Of a stretch of DNA of 22,398 nucleotides, positions 14,806-22,398 are shown one piece after another. Each line of letters starts with the position of its first letter. The stretch's first letter is position 1. The stretch is taken from contig DASCNA010000036.1 in assembly GCA_036011305.1 (NCBI GenBank), positions 1 through 22,398 of the forward strand. Direction: 5' to 3'. The notes under the pieces are model-generated. The model had not been told where the DNA came from. It did not search any database and worked only from the letters and a program-made list of their open reading frames with translations. The position numbers and the translations under genes are program-made. This DNA comes from DASCNA01 sp036011305. GTDB lineage: Bacteria > Verrucomicrobiota > Lentisphaeria > Victivallales > GWF2-38-69.

Positions 14806-17800
14806 ATGAAAAAAACTCCTAATCCCATAGCTATAGTCGGTATTGGCTGCCGCTATCCAGGTGGCATTAACAGTCCAGATACCTTCTGGGAATTTTTGTG
14901 CCGTGGCGGTGATGGTATTACTAGCGTACCATCTCAACGTTGGGATCTTAATAAATTCTACTCTAAGAATGTAAATAAAAAAGGTCGCCTATGTATGCGT
15001 AAGGGAGGCTTTTTGTCGGATATTGATCAATTTGATCCTAGCTTTTTTGGTATCTCTCCAAGAGAAGCCGATTATATGGACCCGCAGCAACGCTTATTGC
15101 TTGAGGTTACCTGGGAGGCATTAGAAGATGCCGGTGAGGTACCGGAACAGCTATCTGGTAATAATATAGGTGTATTTGTTGGAATATTTATGCACGATTA
15201 TGAGAATATTCATGCACAAAATAGTGAAGTTCGCCAGTGTGGGCCTCATACAGCAACAGGTATATCAACAACTTTGGCTGCAAATCGAATATCACATATT
15301 TATAATTTTACAGGCCCCAGCATGGTTATAGATACTGCCTGTTCTTCATCTATGGTTGCACTTGATCTTGCCTGTAAAAGTTTGCTTTCCGGGCAGTCGG
15401 ATATTGCATTGACCGGCGGAGCTAATATTATTATTAAACCTGAAATTTCAATGTCATTGTCTGTAGCTACTATGTTGTCACCTGATGGTTATTGTAAAAG
15501 TTTTGATGCTAGTGCCAACGGATATACACGAGCAGAAGGAGTGGGAATTTTAGTACTGAAAACTTTAGATCAAGCCATTTCCGATAATGACAATATTTAT
15601 AGTATTATACTTGCAACTGGCTCTAACCAGGATGGACGCACTGCAACTATCACTGTACCTAATGGCAAATCTCAGAAACAGTTAATAACCCAGAATTTTA
15701 CTGTTGCTAACATAGCGGCAAAAGATGTCCAATATGTTGAAGCACACGGCACTGGCACGCCTGTTGGTGATCCTGTAGAGGTTAATGCTATAGGGCAGGT
15801 GCTGAGACCAAATCGAACTGAAATATGTCGTATAGGTTCAGTTAAAAGTAATTTTGGACATACTGAATCTTCTGCAGGTGTAGCTGGTATAATCAAAACC
15901 TCATTGATGCTGAAAAATAAAAAATTTGTACCTAATTTGCACTTTAATAAAGCTAATGAAGCTATTGATTTTAGCAATTTGAAATTGTCTGTCTGTACGA
16001 AATATGAGGATTGGGAAACAAACAAAAGACGAATCGCATCTGTTAATTCTTTTGGTTTTGGAGGTAGTAATGCTAATGCCTTGCTAGCTGAATATGAAGC
16101 AGAAGAAAAAATTACCCAAAAGAATAATAAAGAAAATCACTATTATTTTCCTTTATCCGCTAAGACACCGGAAGCATTGGTAGCCTACGCGAAACAAGCC
16201 TTAACCTATATTGATTCCGGAGTGTGGAATAAAACTGATTGTGCTGATATTGCATATAGTGCCAGTTTACGCCGACAACATCACTCTTATCGTTTATTAA
16301 CAGAATTTGAAAATTTACTATCTTTAAAAAATACATTTCAAAGTTATCTACAAGACAGCGTATTGGCAGATATTGAGCCAATGAAAACTGATAGAAATTT
16401 AGTCATGGTTTTCTCAGGCATGGGACAGCAATGGTGGGCTATGGGGCGTGAGTTATTAACCAACAATGCTCAGTTTATAGAAAATATTAAGAACACAGAT
16501 AAAATATTTAAGGCTATAGATTGCAAATTAAATGTTTATAAAGCACTAACTGAAACTGAAGATTCTTCTGAAATTAATGATACTCAAGTTGCACAAATAA
16601 GTATTTTTTCTTTACAGGTTGCATTATTCGATTGGTTTATACAGCACGGTATTGTTCCGGAAGCTGTTGTAGGACATAGTGTTGGTGAAGCAGCTGCAGC
16701 TTATGCATCAGGCGCCTTAACTTTGGAAAATGCCGCTAAAATTGTTTACTTCCGAAGTAAATGGCAGAAAACTACTGCAGGGAAAGGGGCAATGTTGGCT
16801 GTTGGTCTTAATCATAAGGATATTAAAAAATATTTAACTACTGAAGATGTATCTATTGCTGCTGTTAACAGCCCTAACGCAGTTACTCTGGCCGGAAATT
16901 CTAATCAACTGAAAGTAATATCAAAGAAACTCAATAAAAAAAATATTTTTAATAAATTTCTTAAGGTTGAAGTGCCCTATCATAGTCCAACTATGGATAC
17001 TATACTTGGGAAGTTTAAAAACAGTATCAAAAATATTAAATCTCAAACAACGACTATCCCGCTTATCTCTTCAGTTACCGGTAAGTTAATCAAAGGTACT
17101 CAGATTAATTCTGATTATTGGTGTAACAACGTTCGACAGCCAGTACAATTTCAAAAAGCTATGCAGTATATGCTTAAGAAAAATTATAATATCTTTTTAG
17201 AAATTTCGGCTCATCCGGTGCTTAAGACATCCATGCATGAAATTATTACATCTTTAGACAAAGATGCTGCCATTTTACAAACTCTTCAAAGAAAAGGAGA
17301 TGAGCAGGCTTTATTGGACAGAGCTTTTGAACAATGTTTTCAGTTGGGTAATATCATAAATTGGCAGCGACTGTTCACAGGTACAGAAAATTTAGTGAAC
17401 TTGCCTCACTATCCATGGCAAAAAGAATCTTATTGGGATGAATCAGCTGTTTCTAAAGCTCATAGAATTGGTGATAAGGATGCTCATGAATTACTTGGAG
17501 ATAAACAACCAGATGCTGTGTTGCCAACTTGGGAGCACGAATTAGATATAGAGCGGATAACATACTTAGCTGATCACAAAGTTTGGGGCAATGTTTATTT
17601 CCCGGCTGCCGGTTATATTGAAATATTTTTAGCTGCAGGTCATCAGCATACAGGGAATAATATTACATTAACAGATACTAATATTAAAGCTCCCCTTGTG
17701 CTAACAGCTGATTCTATAACTAGATTGCAGACGATGATAACAGGAAGTACTATTAGCATTCATTCAAAAACAGACAATCAGGAACAATGGCAATTGCATG

Positions 17801-20800
17801 CAACTGCTAATATGGCAAGTGTTTCCAAATCGATGAATGTTCCTCTAAAGTTAACACAAATTAAAGAAAACAGCTCTAAAATTATTTTGCATACAGATAT
17901 TTATCAGCGCCTGGATAAAGTAGGTTTGCAATACGGATCGACTTTTCAGAAACTGCAGCAATTATGGGTAAAAAAAGATTCAATTTTAGGACTAATTGAC
18001 AATGCTGTAAACTTTGTTGACAATGGTTATTTAATACACCCCAGTATTTTAGATGCATGTTTCCAAAGTTGTGCAATGTCTGATCTTGATGGTACATATC
18101 TACCAATAAAAGTAAAAGCCATTGCACTTTTCAAACCTTTAACTGCTAAATCATTATATAGCAAAGTTAGCGTTATCAGTAATTCAGCAAAATATATTGT
18201 TGTTGATATTATTTTAACCGATGATCAAGGTCATATATTGATGGAAGTTAATAATTTAACCTGTCAGTATCAGCCCGGGAGTAGAGAAAAAACCAATATT
18301 AATGATTATTGCTATGAATATTTTTGGCTTGAAGATAATTTAATAACCTCTGAAGGCAACAGCTCACTACTGCCAACTCCTAGTCTTATTCAAAATGAAT
18401 TACAGAAAAATATGCAGCAGCTTGCTCGTACTCATGAGAACAGAAAATATTATAATCATGTTGTTCCGGATTTAGAAAAATTATGTATTGCTCATATTGT
18501 AGAAGCTTTTAACCGCTTAGGATTCGAATTCGTTAAAAGTGTTAAATCAATCAAAATTGAAAAACTATTCAACCAATTAGGTATTATTCCTAAGTATAGA
18601 AAATTGTTTGATTGCCTTATAGAAACATTGGTTCAAGCAAAAATTATCGAACAGCAAGGTGATAATATTTCAGTCTTCAATATACCTGATAAGCTTGATA
18701 GCAATACAATCTGGAATAAAAATCTTGCTGCTTATCCTGATTATTTAGCAGAACTCTCACTGATTCAAAAATGCGGTAATCAGCTAGTAAACATACTTCT
18801 TGGAAAACTTGACGCACCAACTTTACTTTTTGCTGAAGAATCTGCATTACTTGAGCATTTGTATGCAAGCTCACCCTCTATTTATATGTATGTTGATATT
18901 GTATCTAAAGTAGTTGATTATATTACAAAATATTCTAAACATAAATACTTTAGAATTCTTGAAATTGGTGCCGGTACTGGTGGTACGACTACTGCATTAC
19001 TTGATAAACTTCCTAAAGATAGAGTTGAATATATTTATACCGATATCTCGCAATTCTTTTTGGATCAGGCTGAAGAAAAGTTTTCAGGCTATCCTTTTGT
19101 TCATTATCAACTTTTTAACATAGAAAAAGATCTAACTGAACAGGATATTGATTTACATGCTTTTGATATAATTATCGCCACAGATGTATTACATGCTACA
19201 GCCAGCCTGGAGACTGGTTTAGCAAATATACATAACCTACTTGCTCCTTCGGGCCTGCTGTTGTTACTGGAAGTAACTAAAGCTCCCAGGTGGTTTGATA
19301 TAGTTTTCGGGCTCTTGGATGGCTGGTGGTTGTTTAACGATTATCATCTAAGAACAAAATATCCTCTTTTGGATCAAAAACAATGGATACAGTTATTACA
19401 GGAAAATTGTTTTGATGACGTTAGTTATTTAAATGATAATAATGATCAGTCATATCATAGCATAATCCTAGCTAAAAATACAGGTTCACCTGTATTACCT
19501 CTATCTGACACTCTTACTGAAATAACACCTGAATTAACTAAACGTCCATGGCTGTTGCTGGCTGATGAAATGGGAGAAATTTCAAAGAAAATAAAAAGTC
19601 AACTGTCAGAAAATAATATTTATCCTATAGAGATTTTTTTGAGTGACAACTTCAAGAAAAATGATGAGAAAAGTTATAGTATTAATGCAAATTGCCCAGC
19701 AGATTATTTTAAAGTTATTGATGAACTTAAGCAGTCACCAATTATAATTAACTGCTGGACTATTAGAGAAGTACCAATTAATTTAACATCTGATATTATT
19801 GAAAAATTAACTTCCAGTGCCTGTTTAAATTTTACTTTTTTAATCCAGGCTTTACAGGCAAAAACCTGGTCGGATAATCTCCAGTATTACATTATAACTA
19901 ACGGTATCTACAGTATTAATAATGACCAGATTAATATTAGTGCCAGCCCAATTTTAGGTGCATTTAGAGTAGGTATAAATGAAGCTCCTAATATAGATTT
20001 TAAGCTAATTGATTTAAGTTTTAGCCCCAGCAATTGTGAAATTCGTCTCTTGGTAACAGAAATAGCTAATGTTGCTGCAATTGATGAAGATGAAGTAGCT
20101 ATAAGGCACAGCAAACGTTTTGTACACAGAGTTAAACAGGCAGACTATAACCAACCGCTTGACTATGCTAAAGAAGGTTACCTGCTTGATGCTATGCATC
20201 TATATAACTTTGCTGCTGTTTCTCGAACATCACTTCAAGCAGAAGAAGTTGAAGTTGAAGTTAAGGCTTCAGATTTAAATTTCAATGATATTGCTAAATT
20301 GGATAAACAGGAATACATTGGGCAGGAATGTTCAGGGATAGTAACTAATGTCGGTACAGAAGTAACTAAATTTAAAGTGGGAGATCCAGTTTTGGGTTTG
20401 GGAACAAACTGTTTTGCCAAATATTTAATTACAAAACAGCAACTATTGCATATTAAACCGACGAATTTAACCTTTACAGAAGCTGCTACACTTCCTGTAG
20501 CATTTCTAACAGCCTGGTATTGTTTTAAATATTTGGCTCAGATTAAAGATAATGAAAAGGTATTAATACATAATGCATCTGATGGTTTAGGTTTGGCATG
20601 TATTCAGGTGGCTCAACTTATCGGAGCGGAAATTTTTGCGACAGAGGACAGTGATGATAAACTCCAATATTTAAAAAACCTTGGCATTAAAAACATTTAT
20701 AGTTCTCGCAATGATGAATTTGTTGAACAGATTAATAAAAGAACTGATAACAACGGTGTTGATATCGTTATCAATACTTTAGAAAATGATTTAGCTGTTA

Positions 20801-22227
20801 AAAGTATGTCATTAGTTAAAAAAGCAGGTACACGCTTTATTGATCTGGTAAATTTTATACAGAATCAAAATCTACCTTTAAAATTATTGGGTAATGGTGT
20901 GGCATGTTATCAATTTGATTTATTAAATCTGGCTGCAGTTAATCCTGATCTTATTGAATTATGTATGCATCAGCTACATGAGTATTTTGTTAATGGATCG
21001 TTACATCCTGTTGCTTATAGGTTATTTCCTGTTTCCTCAATAAGCAGTGCTTTCAACTGCTTAAAACAGGCACAGTATATTGGTAAATTGGTTATAAACC
21101 ATGCTAGTCAGGACATAATCTGCCAACCTAAGCAGAATGACTTTCAATTTAATACTAATGGTACTTATCTCATTACTGGCGGTTTGAGCGGATTAGGCTT
21201 AACTATGGCTAAATGGCTCGCCTCGCAGGTGGTTAAACAACTTGTACTTGTCAGTAGGCGAGGGATGGATACACCAGGCATTAAAGATGAAATTTCTACT
21301 TTAGAAGCAAATGGGACAAAGGTATTGATTGCAGCCGCCGATGTTTGCAGTTATGAAGCTATGTCAGATTTGCTCAATAATATAATTGATAACTACCCGC
21401 CATTAAAAGGAGTGATTCATTCTGCAATGGTCTTAGATGATGAATATTTTATTAATATAACACCAGAGCAAATTAATAGGGTATTAAAACCAAAGGTATT
21501 AGGAGCATGGAATTTGCATATGCTTACAACTGCTCTTCCATTAGATATATTTTTCTCTTTTTCATCAATTGCATCCATGCTGGGCACGATGAGGCAAAGT
21601 AACTATGCTGCAGGGAATGCATTTCTTGATGCTTTAGTGCAATATCGTCGTAACCTAGGATTACCAGGTCTTGCTATTAATTGGGGTATGGTTAATGAGA
21701 TAGGTTATGTTGCCGAAAATCAAATTGTTGAAGATTACCTTAATCAATTAGGTTTTACCGGTATTTCATGGCAGCAGATGCAAGATGTAATGTCATATAG
21801 TTTTAGCCAGAAAGTACATAGTGTAGCTGCTGCTAATGTTGATTGGGTACAGTTAAGAGAATATGCAACTAAACTGGCTAAGGCTAAAAAATTCAGCCCC
21901 ATATTAGATAAAATGCCATTACCTTCTACCGGGCATGATAATGATTTATTACCGGATAGATACTTCACAGATGATTTGTCTGCAGATGAGTTGGGTGAGG
22001 CTATGGTAAATATTGTAGCTAATATTACTAAAATAGCCCCAGATAAAATTCAGCTAAATGTCCCACTATCAAATTTTGGTATTGATTCACTTCTCACTAT
22101 GGAATTGGACATGCATATAAAAAAGACATTTAGGTTTGAACTGGGGAAAATTATGTTAGTACATGGAGGGATTACCATAGACACCATAGTTGATGCAATT
22201 GTAAAAAACAGACAGGTAAAAGAATAA
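14806..22227 (+). CDS. Single-module type I PKS, highly reducing: KS-AT-DH-cMT-ER-KR-ACP
   Basis: A 2,473-residue cytoplasmic megasynthase that would build a reduced, C-methylated polyketide or fatty-acyl chain. KS (about 7-430) has C179 in DTACSSS, H314 in EAHGTGT and H352 in NFGHTES. AT (about 530-840) has GHSVGE with S625 and the loop Y725-H-S, as in malonyl-loading fungal ATs. DH (about 890-1165) has H924-x3-G-x4-P933 and D1083-x3-Q1087. cMT has LEIGAGTGG (1385-1393). A region without catalytic motifs (about 1550-1785) fits the structural KR half. ER (about 1790-2105) has an altered motif HNASDGLG at 1922. KR has TGGLSGLG (2124-2131), LDD (2210-2212), S2254, Y2267 and N2271. ACP has S2428 in GIDSL. 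No thioesterase, reductase or condensation domain follows. The ATG has AAAGG at 10 bases. Arginine codons are CGN-rich relative to neighbours. The product is unknown. Confidence 0.95.
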   Translation: MKKTPNPIAIVGIGCRYPGGINSPDTFWEFLCRGGDGITSVPSQRWDLNKFYSKNVNKKGRLCMRKGGFLSDIDQFDPSFFGISPREADYMDPQQRLLLEVTWEALEDAGEVPEQLSGNNIGVFVGIFMHDYENIHAQNSEVRQCGPHTATGISTTLAANRISHIYNFTGPSMVIDTACSSSMVALDLACKSLLSGQSDIALTGGANIIIKPEISMSLSVATMLSPDGYCKSFDASANGYTRAEGVGILVLKTLDQAISDNDNIYSIILATGSNQDGRTATITVPNGKSQKQLITQNFTVANIAAKDVQYVEAHGTGTPVGDPVEVNAIGQVLRPNRTEICRIGSVKSNFGHTESSAGVAGIIKTSLMLKNKKFVPNLHFNKANEAIDFSNLKLSVCTKYEDWETNKRRIASVNSFGFGGSNANALLAEYEAEEKITQKNNKENHYYFPLSAKTPEALVAYAKQALTYIDSGVWNKTDCADIAYSASLRRQHHSYRLLTEFENLLSLKNTFQSYLQDSVLADIEPMKTDRNLVMVFSGMGQQWWAMGRELLTNNAQFIENIKNTDKIFKAIDCKLNVYKALTETEDSSEINDTQVAQISIFSLQVALFDWFIQHGIVPEAVVGHSVGEAAAAYASGALTLENAAKIVYFRSKWQKTTAGKGAMLAVGLNHKDIKKYLTTEDVSIAAVNSPNAVTLAGNSNQLKVISKKLNKKNIFNKFLKVEVPYHSPTMDTILGKFKNSIKNIKSQTTTIPLISSVTGKLIKGTQINSDYWCNNVRQPVQFQKAMQYMLKKNYNIFLEISAHPVLKTSMHEIITSLDKDAAILQTLQRKGDEQALLDRAFEQCFQLGNIINWQRLFTGTENLVNLPHYPWQKESYWDESAVSKAHRIGDKDAHELLGDKQPDAVLPTWEHELDIERITYLADHKVWGNVYFPAAGYIEIFLAAGHQHTGNNITLTDTNIKAPLVLTADSITRLQTMITGSTISIHSKTDNQEQWQLHATANMASVSKSMNVPLKLTQIKENSSKIILHTDIYQRLDKVGLQYGSTFQKLQQLWVKKDSILGLIDNAVNFVDNGYLIHPSILDACFQSCAMSDLDGTYLPIKVKAIALFKPLTAKSLYSKVSVISNSAKYIVVDIILTDDQGHILMEVNNLTCQYQPGSREKTNINDYCYEYFWLEDNLITSEGNSSLLPTPSLIQNELQKNMQQLARTHENRKYYNHVVPDLEKLCIAHIVEAFNRLGFEFVKSVKSIKIEKLFNQLGIIPKYRKLFDCLIETLVQAKIIEQQGDNISVFNIPDKLDSNTIWNKNLAAYPDYLAELSLIQKCGNQLVNILLGKLDAPTLLFAEESALLEHLYASSPSIYMYVDIVSKVVDYITKYSKHKYFRILEIGAGTGGTTTALLDKLPKDRVEYIYTDISQFFLDQAEEKFSGYPFVHYQLFNIEKDLTEQDIDLHAFDIIIATDVLHATASLETGLANIHNLLAPSGLLLLLEVTKAPRWFDIVFGLLDGWWLFNDYHLRTKYPLLDQKQWIQLLQENCFDDVSYLNDNNDQSYHSIILAKNTGSPVLPLSDTLTEITPELTKRPWLLLADEMGEISKKIKSQLSENNIYPIEIFLSDNFKKNDEKSYSINANCPADYFKVIDELKQSPIIINCWTIREVPINLTSDIIEKLTSSACLNFTFLIQALQAKTWSDNLQYYIITNGIYSINNDQINISASPILGAFRVGINEAPNIDFKLIDLSFSPSNCEIRLLVTEIANVAAIDEDEVAIRHSKRFVHRVKQADYNQPLDYAKEGYLLDAMHLYNFAAVSRTSLQAEEVEVEVKASDLNFNDIAKLDKQEYIGQECSGIVTNVGTEVTKFKVGDPVLGLGTNCFAKYLITKQQLLHIKPTNLTFTEAATLPVAFLTAWYCFKYLAQIKDNEKVLIHNASDGLGLACIQVAQLIGAEIFATEDSDDKLQYLKNLGIKNIYSSRNDEFVEQINKRTDNNGVDIVINTLENDLAVKSMSLVKKAGTRFIDLVNFIQNQNLPLKLLGNGVACYQFDLLNLAAVNPDLIELCMHQLHEYFVNGSLHPVAYRLFPVSSISSAFNCLKQAQYIGKLVINHASQDIICQPKQNDFQFNTNGTYLITGGLSGLGLTMAKWLASQVVKQLVLVSRRGMDTPGIKDEISTLEANGTKVLIAAADVCSYEAMSDLLNNIIDNYPPLKGVIHSAMVLDDEYFINITPEQINRVLKPKVLGAWNLHMLTTALPLDIFFSFSSIASMLGTMRQSNYAAGNAFLDALVQYRRNLGLPGLAINWGMVNEIGYVAENQIVEDYLNQLGFTGISWQQMQDVMSYSFSQKVHSVAAANVDWVQLREYATKLAKAKKFSPILDKMPLPSTGHDNDLLPDRYFTDDLSADELGEAMVNIVANITKIAPDKIQLNVPLSNFGIDSLLTMELDMHIKKTFRFELGKIMLVHGGITIDTIVDAIVKNRQVKE

Positions 22228-22398
22228 GTCTTAACCTAATACCAATTGTTATTAACAATAAACCTCTGCTATAGGTTAGAAATAAAGATTAATTAATTAA
22301 TCTTTTGACTTTTCCCAGTTGAGGCTTAAAGCAAACTGCTGGAATTATTTATGCTTATTATTGATATTTAAAATTTATATATTATGTAAAAATATATA
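22228..22398. other. 3' flank of the PKS gene, structured non-coding DNA
   Basis: I see no gene in these 171 bases before the window ends. It contains nested inverted repeats: TAACCTA (22232-22238) pairs with TAGGTTA (22272-22278), enclosing ATTGTTA-T-TAACAAT (22245-22259). A perfect 22-base palindrome follows and is listed separately. Confidence 0.5.
22284..22306 (+). terminator. Palindrome downstream of the PKS, possible weak terminator
   Basis: AAAGATTAATT and AATTAATCTTT form a perfect 22-base palindrome at 22284-22305, ending in TTTT about 60 bases after the PKS stop. The stem is nearly all A-T, so its strength as a terminator is doubtful; a protein-binding palindrome is the alternative. 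Confidence 0.35.

Noticed and set aside
15672..16025. 117-codon antisense ORF inside the KS domain.
   Set aside because: It overlaps highly conserved KS catalytic motifs whose constraint creates open antisense frames; no start signal is visible.
16402..17300. Considered whether this is a trans-AT type PKS, common in bacterial symbionts.
   Set aside because: A complete cis-AT domain with GHSVGE (S625) and the YHS loop is present in the module.
1..22398. Looked for tRNA or rRNA genes, CRISPR arrays, transposases, integrases and insertion-sequence ends.
   Set aside because: No cloverleaf-like sequence, regular spaced direct repeats or transposase motifs were seen on either strand; short palindromes found are isolated.

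Overview
The window is AT-rich DNA (roughly one third G+C by eye), densely coding, from a Gram-negative-type bacterium. The evidence for a Gram-negative is an FtsQ-type division protein, membrane FtsH, and three genes of the lipid A aminoarabinose (Arn) type. I cannot fix the taxon. The gene mix and protein style would fit a low-GC PVC-group bacterium (for example Lentisphaerota-like) or a similar lineage, but that is an impression, not a result.

Positions 1-5733 are housekeeping. A leftward adk-map pair (map cut by the window edge) is divergent from a rightward FHA-domain membrane protein and ftsH, which ends at a strong hairpin terminator. That terminator abuts the 3' end of a leftward pair, a SpoU-family RNA methyltransferase and ftsQ.

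Positions 5872-10334 form a probable rightward operon: arnC, arnD, a putative metal-dependent cyclase/hydrolase (starting at TTG inside the end of arnD), an MFS exporter and a small lipocalin-like protein. arnC carries an in-frame run of ten G, which stands out in this AT-rich DNA and looks like a phase-variation tract. Converging on this operon is a glutamine-dependent asparagine synthase gene broken into two frames at a run of six A.

Positions 12334-22227 run rightward: a CYTH-domain protein, an ArnT/PMT-like membrane glycosyltransferase, a 67-residue ORF of unknown function, and a 2,473-residue single-module type I polyketide synthase ordered KS-AT-DH-cMT-(structural region)-ER-KR-ACP with no release domain. 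This is the architecture of highly reducing iterative (fungal-type) synthases. Its catalytic residues are intact in KS, AT, DH and KR, but its ER nucleotide-binding motif is unusual. Its arginine codons include many CGN, unlike the ArnT-like gene just upstream, suggesting separate acquisition.

The most interesting reading is that arnC, arnD, the ArnT-like transferase, the cyclase, the exporter, the lipocalin-like protein and the PKS form an accessory surface-glycolipid or natural-product locus. Undecaprenyl-phosphate-linked aminosugar transfer would sit beside a reduced, methylated polyketide chain. ArnA, ArnB, ArnE and ArnF are not in the window, so a functional link between the two halves is inference. 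No tRNA, rRNA, CRISPR array or insertion sequence was seen.
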